Below, piece after piece: positions 1 through 7,049 of a DNA stretch of 64,000 nucleotides. A program made the translations under genes and the position numbers. Source of the DNA: Dyella kyungheensis. GTDB taxonomy: Bacteria > Pseudomonadota > Gammaproteobacteria > Xanthomonadales > Rhodanobacteraceae. The first letter of the stretch is position 1; every line of letters begins with the position of its first letter. Under the pieces are notes generated by a model that saw nothing but the letters and a program-made list of their open reading frames with translations, was not told the DNA's origin and did no database searches. Location: the NCBI RefSeq assembly GCF_016905005.1, contig NZ_JADIKC010000002.1:62001-126000 (forward strand), read 5' to 3'.

Positions 1-87
1 ACCGTGCAGGCGCGCGCACTTGTGGCCCGGCGGCACGTTCGGAAGGCGGTGGGCCGCTTCGATATGGAATTCTTTGAAGATATGCAT
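1..87 (-). CDS. queD: 6-carboxytetrahydropterin synthase QueD, 5' end only
   Basis: The reverse strand from 87 down to the window edge reads as 29 codons starting [17 protein letters not shown] and ending CARLHG. This is the characteristic N-terminus of the QueD/PTPS family. The His in AAHRLPN is the first zinc ligand, and the Cys in GHKCARLHG is the position of the catalytic cysteine. QueD makes 6-carboxy-tetrahydropterin from dihydroneopterin triphosphate in queuosine/7-deazaguanine synthesis. The gene is truncated only because the window ends. It is transcribed away from the tandem-HTH regulator, on the same strand, with about 170 bp between them. Confidence 0.85.
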   Translation of the reverse strand, partial: MHIFKEFHIEAAHRLPNVPPGHKCARLHG

Positions 88-260
88 CCGCGTATTCTAG
101 CGCGTCGCCCTTGCGGCCTCCTCCACGTCGTTTTTTGAGGCGTCACCAAGCGAGCTTGAATTCGCGCCCGAGCGCTCACTTTTCCTCACCGTCGACGACG
201 TGATGCGCATGCCCATGGAACAGAAGCGATCCGCCAATGGAGAGAACTCGTCCTGGCAGG

Positions 261-704
261 TCAATCGACGAAGGCGTCGGCCACGCGACGAATGAAGTCG
301 GCCGTGCTCTGCGCGCCGAACTTGCGCATGGCGTTCTGTCGATGCTTGCGCACCGTGAGCGGACTGATGCGCAGGCGAGTGGCGATGTCGTCGTTCGACA
401 GGCCCTTGCCCACCAGCTGGCAGATTTCCCGCTCGCGCGAACTGAGCAGGTCGTGGCGGCAACCTTGCGGATCGTCCGCGCGCCGCTCGCCGAGATGGAG
501 AATCGCGTAGCGGACCAGCGCACTGGGATGGCGCATGTCCATCTTCCTGCGCATGTTGGTGCGGTGCTGCCGCACGGTGTGGATGGAAATGCCCAGCGCC
601 GTGGCAATGGCGAGCGAGCTCATGCCACGAGCGATCAGGCGCAGGATCTCCTGCTCGCGCTTGGTCAGCATGGACAGGGGAAAATTGGCTCTGGGCAACA
701 TCAT
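261..704 (-). CDS. Small regulator with two tandem LuxR/GerE-type HTH domains
   Basis: This 147-residue protein is almost entirely two LuxR-family HTH domains. The first covers about residues 12-66 (LTKREQEILRLIARG, then HTVRQHRTNMRRKM). The second covers about residues 87-143 (LSSREREICQLVGKG, then LTVRKHRQNAMRKF). Each has the E-x2-IL-x-L-I-A-x-G and TV-x2-H-x2-N/R pattern typical of the family. There is no receiver, PAS or autoinducer-binding domain. An alternative start is the internal Met at residue 12. LuxR HTH domains normally bind as dimers, so one chain here could supply both halves. The target is unknown. Confidence 0.75.
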   Translation of the reverse strand: MMLPRANFPLSMLTKREQEILRLIARGMSSLAIATALGISIHTVRQHRTNMRRKMDMRHPSALVRYAILHLGERRADDPQGCRHDLLSSREREICQLVGKGLSNDDIATRLRISPLTVRKHRQNAMRKFGAQSTADFIRRVADAFVD

Positions 705-1513
705 GGAATGACGCCGACGACTTCATGGTGGGACTGCCGCCGAACGGCATCGGGCTGGCGATGGATCCCGCGACATGCAAGCGACGATGCGGGAACACGC
801 TCGATGACACCTCATCGCGACGCAGTGTCCGGTCGGTGATCCGACCTCGATATCCATGGTGCTCCGCAGGCTCCCAACGAATTTGTCGGTCCGCATCCGT
901 CTTTTCAAAATCAAACGATGGCTCGAGCGCCGGCAGCCGAGCAGGTGGACGAACGTCCACGCGTTGAAACTAGCAACGATCTGGAGACCGTCATCCGCGC
1001 CGGGTAGTAGCCACTGCGCTAGCCACGATGCATTGGAGACACTCGACGCCCGCCTATCGCCCGGGGCGTAGCAAGCCCGTCCGCAGCCGGGTGGTCTGTT
1101 TCGCGTGGATCGGGCAGCGATCGAGCACTGGAAACGCGCAGCGTTCGCGTGCCGATGAGGCCAGGAAAAGTATGGAAGCTTGGAGGTGTCCCAGAGACCT
1201 GGAGACACATGGTGGTTATGGGTGGAGAGGAAGCATAGCCACCACAGATCACGCCAACCCAGCCTGCGCGGTCGTGAAATCATCGGTGGCCGGGGAAAGT
1301 TGAGTCAGAAATTTTCGCTCGGGTAGAGCAGTCCGCCAACCGCTCGCAATCACCGGCATGCCTTTCAACGCTCTCCGGAATCACTATTCCGCCCGCCCTG
1401 AATCCGGGCAAGATCAAACATAACCAACTGTCGTTGCCAGAAGCACGCGGCTAGCGCAAGCTGCTCATTGCCTGTTTGGCAGACACGTACCGCTTAAGGA
1501 TGGCGATCGTTCG
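705..1513. other. Gene-free stretch with a tRNA-Met-like att remnant
   Basis: I see no convincing gene in these 809 bases. The short open frames have no recognisable domains, and most are antisense overlaps of each other. The one notable element is the tRNA-Met 3'-end-like segment at 1208-1226. The remainder may hold the promoters of the two flanking genes, but no clear -35/-10 pair was assigned. Confidence 0.5.
1208..1226 (+). repeat. att-like copy of the tRNA-Met 3' end (outer left)
   Basis: The 19 bases CATGGTGGTTATGGGTGGA match the tRNA-Met 3' terminus at 13929-13947 except for one base (C to T). The same strand then carries CATAGCCACCAC at about 1235-1246, which can pair with GTGGTTATG. 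The segment therefore resembles an acceptor stem with the body of the tRNA missing. It may be an old attachment site or tRNA scar lying outside the better site at 3087. Confidence 0.45.
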
Positions 1514-3040
1514 ATGATATGGGAAAGATTTCTAAGCGGTGGCAGCGACCCCTCCTATCTGGAGACCCTTCTCAACGACTGCTTCCAAACGTTTGCCCTG
1601 CCGGTCGATGACTCTGGATTCCGCCAACGGGCCAGTGACTACCTCGCCAGCATGCACGCGTCAAAGCTGATCGATGTGGACGAGCGGCTTAGGAGCTACT
1701 ACGGATCGCCATATCGACGCTGGCCGGAAGACGCCGTGCCACGAACAACGAGGGCGAAGATCAGCCCTGAGCTGCGCCAGCCACTTTTGTTCTTGGTAGC
1801 AGGCCACACCGATGGCCGGATTCGCCAGAAGGTGCTGTGGCTGCTCCCCCAGTTCCCTGGTCGCTTGACCCTTGCCGCTGCACTCATCCGCTGCGCGGAC
1901 TGGGTGCCTCAGGTCCAGTTTGCTGCTCAAGATGCCGTCGTAAGGCTGCTGGAGCTTTGTTCTGATGACGACATACTCGAAGTCTGGCCGCTGGTAATAC
2001 GGCTGCGATCCCGCACACGCGTCCCAGGGGAGTGGCTTCATGAGCATGTAGAAAACTGGGTGCTCAAAGAAGCCAAGTGGCCTTTGCTACTTAGGATGCT
2101 GGGTAGCGAGAACTCAACGGTCCGCTTGTGGGCTTACGACGCTGCCCTCAATGCCGAGACCCCTCCACCCATCGACGTTCTCGATGCGGCCATCCGTGAT
2201 CCAAACCCGACGATTGCTCTACATGCGCTCCGCCATGCACAGGCCCATTGCAGCGCCTCTCGCGCCCTCGACCTCGCTAGGCAGGGTTTAAGTGCCGCGC
2301 ACCCAGTAACTCGGAGGGAGTCCTTGCATGCGATGGCCAAGTCGACCGAGCCGCTATCTTACGACTTGCTCTGTCAGGCCTTGTGTGACCGCTCCGCTGG
2401 CGTTCGGTCTCTCTCGGCCTTTCTTCTTCGCGAGAGATTCGCGGAGGACGCTGCCGAGCGTTGGCGCGATGTGCTCGATCACGATGGCGATAGCCCCACT
2501 CTTGGCGCTTTGATATCGCTGGCAGATGTCGCCCACGAGCAGGATCTGGTGGCGATGCGCCGGTGGCTGGCGCACCCGAGAAGCGTTGCGCGCATGCACT
2601 GCCTCAGAGGCATCCTTAAAGCCAACGGTGAAATCTCAGACCAAGAGTTGGTCCAGCTGATCACGAGCGGTGGCACCCGGGTGCTTAGCCTGCTCACCAT
2701 CTCAGTGAGACGCGGCTCAATTCGATTTGGGTTGGACCGGGCGACCTACGTCATCCAATCCCTACCAGCGAAGCCGGAGGCTCGGGAGAGTCTTCGGGAG
2801 TTCTTTGCCGCACTCGGCCACTGGGATCGGTTGTCGCTAATTTTAAGATTGCAACCCAACAGCGATGATCAACGCTCGCTGTGGCACGACTTCGTGACTG
2901 ACTGGGTCAAAGTTAGTAATGCTTATGCCCCCCTCGGCCCGACCCGACGATCCGAATTGCTTGCGCTTCTAAAATCCCGCAAAACCGAGTTCAATCCAGA
3001 ACACTTCAAGGCTGTCGAAGGCGCTGTAGGCCACCATTAG
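1514..3040 (+). CDS. HEAT-like helical repeat protein of unknown function
   Basis: This 508-residue soluble protein has no signal peptide and no catalytic motif that I can recognise. From about residue 85 onward it has repeated paired helices of 30-40 residues with HEAT-like spacing. Examples are HTDGRIRQKVLWLLPQF, SENSTVRLWAYDAAL, DPNPTIALHALRHAQ, AHPVTRRESLHAMAK and DRSAGVRSLSAFLLRE. HEAT-type solenoids usually scaffold protein-protein interactions. The gene lies alone between the two left att-like sites (1208 and 3087). It may be cargo of an older integration or simply a chromosomal neighbour. The fold class is a moderate call and the function is unknown. Confidence 0.6.
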   Translation: MIWERFLSGGSDPSYLETLLNDCFQTFALPVDDSGFRQRASDYLASMHASKLIDVDERLRSYYGSPYRRWPEDAVPRTTRAKISPELRQPLLFLVAGHTDGRIRQKVLWLLPQFPGRLTLAAALIRCADWVPQVQFAAQDAVVRLLELCSDDDILEVWPLVIRLRSRTRVPGEWLHEHVENWVLKEAKWPLLLRMLGSENSTVRLWAYDAALNAETPPPIDVLDAAIRDPNPTIALHALRHAQAHCSASRALDLARQGLSAAHPVTRRESLHAMAKSTEPLSYDLLCQALCDRSAGVRSLSAFLLRERFAEDAAERWRDVLDHDGDSPTLGALISLADVAHEQDLVAMRRWLAHPRSVARMHCLRGILKANGEISDQELVQLITSGGTRVLSLLTISVRRGSIRFGLDRATYVIQSLPAKPEARESLREFFAALGHWDRLSLILRLQPNSDDQRSLWHDFVTDWVKVSNAYAPLGPTRRSELLALLKSRKTEFNPEHFKAVEGAVGHH

Positions 3041-3086
3041 CTGCGGAAATGCTAGGAAGGCTTGCCTCTTCAAGAACATGAAAAGG

Positions 3087-3108
3087 CATGGTGGTATGGG
3101 TGGACTCG
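3087..3108 (+). repeat. Left attachment core
   Basis: These 22 bases equal the 23-base tRNA-Met 3' segment at 13929-13951 apart from one missing C. The shared run includes TATGGGTGGACTCG. The similarity stops at the next base on the right. This is the best candidate left boundary of the island. Confidence 0.7.
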
Positions 3109-3499
3109 CATTATGACTGCTATTGGCCGTTTTATGCGGATCAAAGCAACGCAGTCTTTGATGTTACCCCCAAAGTTACCCCCAACGTAGGTTTGCTTGG
3201 TCCTCAAACCAGACATCTCTCAAAACAAAACTCCTACGCCACAACGTGTCATCACGTTGTCCACCCGAGTAACGCATTGCGTTTCGGCCTACCACGCGGA
3301 AACCGACCGGATCACGCTTAAAGAACGTCCGTACATCACTGCACAGGGGGATAAAGAGAGAAGACGCAATGCTTTCTTAGCGGCTCACGCTCCTCTTATT
3401 TTTGTCGCAAAAATCATATAAGTTATTGATTGATATACACAAAATAAACGCGCATCATGTGCGGCATCCGGCATTTGCGCCGGCAATAAGAGGGCCGCA
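3109..3499. other. Island left-end control region
   Basis: No gene is supported here. The stretch holds the GTTACCCCC pair at 3163-3183. It also has a short hairpin CCGGC-ATTTGC-GCCGG at 3468-3483, just ahead of the alpA-like start at 3500. An AT-rich segment at 3405-3450 could contain the promoter for the alpA-like gene. Confidence 0.45.
3163..3183 (+). repeat. Left arm-type repeat, paired GTTACCCCC
   Basis: Two direct copies of GTTACCCCC are separated by three bases (AAA). The same arrangement, with spacer GAA, occurs in the same orientation at 13796-13816 near the integrase start. Position and duplication fit arm-type binding sites of the integrase, or excisionase sites. This is inference, since no binding data are available. 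Confidence 0.5.
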
Positions 3500-3745
3500 A
3501 TGACAATCCAAGACGTAAGCAAAGCCAAACACACAAACAAAGAAGTAATTCGCTTCATTCGTATGCCCGAGCTCAGACATCTGATCGGCCTGTCTCGCTC
3601 ACAGATTTATAAGATGATCAAAGAAGGGCACTTCCCTTCGCCGATCCACCTGTCCGAAGGAACCGTTGCTTGGTGCCTGCCTGACGTAACGGACTGGATG
3701 CACGCAAAGATTACCCGCGCCAATCCAACAGTCCATCGCTGCTAG
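3500..3745 (+). CDS. AlpA-family phage/island transcriptional regulator
   Basis: This 81-residue protein has the AlpA/MerR-like winged HTH. RFIRMPELRHLIGLSRSQI is followed by YKMIKEGHFPSPIHL, and then by the W-x-DV-x-DWM pattern (WCLPDVTDWMHA). AlpA-type proteins of P4-like islands commonly activate excision or integrase expression. Here the gene opens the rightward block at the island left end, 160 bp ahead of the HUH-endonuclease gene. The assignment to the family is firm. The role in excision is inferred from the family and location. Confidence 0.85.
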   Translation: MTIQDVSKAKHTNKEVIRFIRMPELRHLIGLSRSQIYKMIKEGHFPSPIHLSEGTVAWCLPDVTDWMHAKITRANPTVHRC

Positions 3746-3904
3746 CGTGCGACCTTCGCATGAATGTCGACGCTGCCTAGCTAGCACCCGAAGCATCAAA
3801 ATTCTCTGACTCCCGCATCCAAGCCGTGCGGGGAGCAATATTCAGTGAGCAAAATTTTGAAAGTTCGATACATAGTTCATAGGTAGCAACAAAATTGGCT
3901 GCCT

Positions 3905-4435
3905 ATGGATATTGAAATGGAAATAGCTACAAGCTCCCGAATCGATACGGATCTACAACGCTCGGCGATCAACTGGCTTCGCGAAGCGAAGGTGAATGCC
4001 TTCATCACTTACAGCTTCAGGAAGGAGGTCAGCTTCACCGCAGCGGAAAAGATCTTTGGTACGTACGCCTACGGCCTCAAAAGCGCCTTCTTCGGCAGGA
4101 ATTCGACTAAGCGCTTCCCCATGGTCCCTATCGTCGAAAAGTACCATCAAGGCGACTCCTACGCTGCCTTGCTTACTCCGGAAGAAGGTATCCACATCCA
4201 TTGCTTCATGCAGCTACCTGACTACCCATGTAACCACAAGGAGACCATTCGCGAGCTATGGACAAAGTCAGATCAACGCTGTGGAGATCCAGCCGTTTAT
4301 TGCCCGAAGGATGACGGTTGGTTCGTAGAAATCAAGACAAGTGATGACCAAGATAGATTGATCAACTATGCGCTCAAGACTTGCCAACAAAATACCGACG
4401 CTGTTCTTTGGAAGTTTGTGTCGTTCGGACGGTGA
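3905..4435 (+). CDS. Compact HUH endonuclease (Rep-like)
   Basis: This 176-residue protein shows three motifs in the order and spacing of single-tyrosine HUH Rep proteins. FITYSF (33-38) is motif I. HIH inside GIHIHCFMQLP (97-99) is the metal-binding HUH motif. Y155-A-L-K158 in LINYALKTC is the Y-x2-K nicking motif. Such enzymes nick DNA and form a 5'-phosphotyrosyl link to start rolling-circle replication or transfer. No helicase domain is attached. The downstream gap (4436-4746) is rich in palindromes. The motif call is direct, and the replication role is inferred. It could also be a domesticated transposase-like nuclease. Confidence 0.6.
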   Translation: MDIEMEIATSSRIDTDLQRSAINWLREAKVNAFITYSFRKEVSFTAAEKIFGTYAYGLKSAFFGRNSTKRFPMVPIVEKYHQGDSYAALLTPEEGIHIHCFMQLPDYPCNHKETIRELWTKSDQRCGDPAVYCPKDDGWFVEIKTSDDQDRLINYALKTCQQNTDAVLWKFVSFGR

Positions 4436-4746
4436 TTTAAGGGCTAGATCCACTTCACCTGTGACACAGAGGCAGACCAGTTAGCACTGGGGGTGACGCT
4501 CCCTCTTGATCTTCTATTGCCAAAAAGTATTGATGCAGTCGATGGATACCATGGGAATCTATGTAGCACAGATCATCATGATGACCATCTTTTATACATG
4601 AGATGCGAGCAATGGTTGATCATTGTGTATACACATCTGCAGAAATTGCAGAGTCTCGGAGACCTTAGGCCCGATCAAGTCTGCCGCGAATAGTGCTCTG
4701 TATTATGTAATCTATTTCAAGCGCCCACGACCTACCTTTGCAAGCA
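4436..4746. other. Palindrome-rich intergenic stretch; candidate nick site or origin
   Basis: No gene is supported here. A 66-codon frame at 4493-4693 has no recognisable features. The stretch holds the perfect 12-base palindromes TCATCATGATGA (4573-4584) and TGTGTATACACA (4624-4635). It also has a small inverted repeat CTGCA-GAAAT-TGCAG at about 4638-4652. Clustering next to a Rep-like HUH gene suggests an origin. No conserved nonanucleotide could be identified. Confidence 0.35.
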
Positions 4747-5034
4747 TCATTGCATCGAGATTTTTCGTGCCGATTTGACGCGCTTCTGAGCGTTTTTGCG
4801 CTCGATGATGAACTGATCGAGCCAAGCCTTAGGGTCCACTTCTAACGCCTCCAAGACCTCGATCAGTTCAATCGCATCTAGCCTTCTTCCACCTCGCTCC
4901 ATCTTCGACACAAAGGTCTGGGTATTTCCCAGCCTTGCCGCGAGCTCAATCTGCGTCACGCCTTTGCTCTGGCGAGTCACCTTCAACATGGCTAGCAACA
5001 GCTGGTAATGGTTGTGGTGAGTAGACGCAGACAT
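4747..5034 (-). CDS. XRE-family HTH regulator
   Basis: This is a 95-residue single-domain regulator. The helix-turn-helix spans about residues 15-70 (SKGVTQIELAARLGNTQTFVSKMERGGRRLD), with the Q-x-ELA and V-S-x-x-E-R-G signature of Cro/CI-like proteins. A basic C-terminal tail follows (residues 80-95). It is transcribed against the Rep-like gene and away from the SHOCT gene. It may repress its own promoter: the 5085-5110 region contains GACTAGTC and nearby TAGTC repeats. Island regulator or antitoxin-like roles are both possible, and no toxin partner is adjacent. Confidence 0.8.
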   Translation of the reverse strand: MSASTHHNHYQLLLAMLKVTRQSKGVTQIELAARLGNTQTFVSKMERGGRRLDAIELIEVLEALEVDPKAWLDQFIIERKNAQKRVKSARKISMQ

Positions 5035-5260
5035 GGATCTTGCCCATAGAGGTCAAGCCACGCTAAAGTCTGCTCTAGAATAGTCCCAATTTGACTAGTC
5101 GCTTATAGAATATTGCCTGCAAAGCAGAAGTACCGCCTCAACTGGGGCGATCTTCCCAAGGGTCTATGGGCACATCCGGTCGCTTAGACAGGGGGAGGAT
5201 GGACGACAAAATCGGTCGACGCTCGCGCTTTATGCCCAGCTCCTGCAAACCGCACATTGA

Positions 5261-5749
5261 GTGATTTCAATGAATTCAGTAGCAGACGAAATCCTGAAGC
5301 TTTCCGACCTCAAGGATCGAGGGCTCCTCACTGAGGATGAATTCCATCAGCAGAAGGCACACCTGCTAAACGGAGGGAGCGGAACAACGGCTCCTGTGGG
5401 TAGCCAGCCTTCCAGCGCTTCCAGCGGCGAAAGGGCAACAAGCGAGCCCGAGATCCCCGAACAGATACGGTACAACCTGAAGGGCTACGACAAGTACAGG
5501 ACAGTCACCTGTCTTGAATGCGGGTACACGGGGCGTATGGGGGTAATGGACACGATCGTGCCTTGGTATCTGACTTACCGAGCGTGTGCGGTCGTGATGA
5601 TTCTGGCGGCGCTCGTGTGCCTCGTTGTTCCCATGGGATTCTGGGGAGGCTTCATCGTGTTCTCTGTACTCAGCGTACTCAGATGGGAAGCTAAGAAGTA
5701 CCGGCTTCGCTGCCCGAGCTGCGCCAATACTCTGGTCACCGGAAGCTAG
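5261..5749 (+). CDS. SHOCT-domain membrane protein with split zinc ribbon
   Basis: The protein is 162 residues from GTG 5261; an ATG three codons later (5270) is equally possible. The N-terminus is a SHOCT domain (about residues 8-38, EILKLSDLKDRGLLTEDEF), a short oligomerisation module often found at protein ends. C84-x2-C87 (CLECGY) and CPSCAN (about 151-154) form a zinc ribbon. Two hydrophobic helices at about 107-140 split that ribbon. This suggests a membrane-anchored protein with a cytosolic metal site. The function is not known. Confidence 0.6.
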   Translation: MISMNSVADEILKLSDLKDRGLLTEDEFHQQKAHLLNGGSGTTAPVGSQPSSASSGERATSEPEIPEQIRYNLKGYDKYRTVTCLECGYTGRMGVMDTIVPWYLTYRACAVVMILAALVCLVVPMGFWGGFIVFSVLSVLRWEAKKYRLRCPSCANTLVTGS

Positions 5750-5923
5750 GCCGTTTAGACAGCTCAGAGAGGCATCGGCGCAGCCTGAGGGGAGCCTCGC
5801 CGCGGTTCTCGAATTCGAGAACGGACAAAGCAAGTTTGGGTTTCTTTGGGACCGCTATTTTTTCGTCGCACAGGCAAGCCTAAACAGCGATTTCTAGCGT
5901 GTGCGCATTCTGAAGGAGTGAGG

Positions 5924-6457
5924 ATGAAGGACCGGACATTGATGTTTGCGCTAGCTGGCACGCTGGTAGCCCTTTCGGGTTGCAGCGGCTCAAGTACATC
6001 CACGAGCGATAGCGGCGGAGTAGCCGGGCTACTTCAGAGTAAGGACGAATCCGCCTTCCCTGACGCAAAGACATTTGCTCATCGCTACAACGCCCTTGCC
6101 AACGACGACTATAAGATTTCCGAAGTGCAGGAAGTACGGTTCCGTGGCAACCACTATTTCTCGATGCCACTAGCCTTTGATCGCTGGGAAACATTTTCCT
6201 ACGGCGATTACGACGCTCAAGTGGTTTCGTATGGCCCGACCAAAGGACGGGCGATGGGGGTGGCCTTTCTGACTCAGATTTGCAGCCAGCTCGTTCGTGC
6301 GGCCGTTCCTACCGTGTCGAAGCTAGATGCAGACGCGATGGCATCAGCCGCTGTTGTTCGAGGTGATTCAATGACTGTCGGCACAGTGATCATCTCGCCA
6401 TTTCCTGCCGCCATGATGGTTGGTCACGGCTGCAAGATACGACTTTCTGGTCTCTAG
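5924..6457 (+). CDS. Putative lipoprotein of unknown function
   Basis: The start chosen is ATG 5924 because AAGGAG lies at the correct distance upstream. An in-frame extension to 5846 lacks this site. The 177-residue product starts MKDRTLMFALAGTLVALSGC, a lipoprotein signal peptide with lipobox LSGC (Cys20), so it should be lipidated and exported. The mature part has no recognised domain. It converges on the gene pair at 6525-8035. No function is assigned. Confidence 0.65.
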   Translation: MKDRTLMFALAGTLVALSGCSGSSTSTSDSGGVAGLLQSKDESAFPDAKTFAHRYNALANDDYKISEVQEVRFRGNHYFSMPLAFDRWETFSYGDYDAQVVSYGPTKGRAMGVAFLTQICSQLVRAAVPTVSKLDADAMASAAVVRGDSMTVGTVIISPFPAAMMVGHGCKIRLSGL

Positions 6458-6524
6458 GATTGCCCGCATTGAGCCGAAGGCTAACATTGCGCAGCTGCAC
6501 TCCCTCCAAGGGAATCGGCTTGGA

Positions 6525-7049
6525 CTACTCACTCCCCCTGAGTTTTTTCAGCGTTTCCTCCCGTGTTTGTGCATCACGGTACTCGCGAATTGCTCTCATG
6601 CGGAATTTCGAGTAGTCCATGTGAAGCATGGGTAGGTAGATCATCTCAACGATGGTCACGGCGATCATGATGGCTAGACAGGAGATGGATGCATAGGAGA
6701 CCCAGAAGTGCGCAGCTGCGTAATTGGCATCTACAGAGGCAACGATCCAGCCACCGACTGTGGCCATTGCGATTAGTGCAATCAACATCCACAGCCTGAT
6801 GTGGATTGCTCTCACTTTTGGCGTAACTCTGTCGATGATATGCACGGGCATGCCGGATATTTCTGTAAGATCGTGCACCTTGCCGAGAAGGGTCGCGGCG
6901 AAGCCGCCCAGAAATACAGCTGGGGCGGTCGCAAACCGAAGGGCCGAGCGAACATTCTCCAAGCCAAGATATCGCACCGATAGCCAAGCAAGCGCAGCGG
7001 AAGCGAAGCCGCAAAAAAGCAACGCCAGAATGTTTACGGCTTTTCTCAT
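6525..7049 (-). CDS. Four-TM membrane protein, RexB-like partner of upstream gene
   Basis: The start chosen is ATG 7049, whose ATGA overlaps the stop of the upstream gene; the open frame extends 19 codons further without support. The product is about 174 residues with four hydrophobic segments near residues 5-25, 39-57, 85-106 and 116-141. A charged loop joins TM2 and TM3, and the C-terminal tail is basic. Size, TM count and position downstream of a cytosolic protein resemble lambda RexB, an inner-membrane channel used in phage exclusion. That comparison rests on layout, not on a search. Kiwa KwaA (four TM) is an alternative parallel. Confidence 0.5.
   Translation of the reverse strand: MRKAVNILALLFCGFASAALAWLSVRYLGLENVRSALRFATAPAVFLGGFAATLLGKVHDLTEISGMPVHIIDRVTPKVRAIHIRLWMLIALIAMATVGGWIVASVDANYAAAHFWVSYASISCLAIMIAVTIVEMIYLPMLHMDYSKFRMRAIREYRDAQTREETLKKLRGSE

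Noticed and set aside
97-960. 287-codon minus-strand frame over the tandem-HTH gene
   Set aside because: It overlaps the regulator in another frame. The regulator has two recognisable HTH domains, while this frame has none.
1028-1303. 91-codon frame spanning the 1208 att-like copy
   Set aside because: No domain, unlikely composition, and overlap with other equally weak frames.
3088-3421. Two short frames at the island left end
   Set aside because: They begin in or near the att core and GTTACCCCC repeats and lack protein-like features.
4493-4693. 66-codon frame in the palindrome-rich gap
   Set aside because: It has no domain, no convincing ribosome-binding site, and covers the palindromes. 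Left as non-coding.
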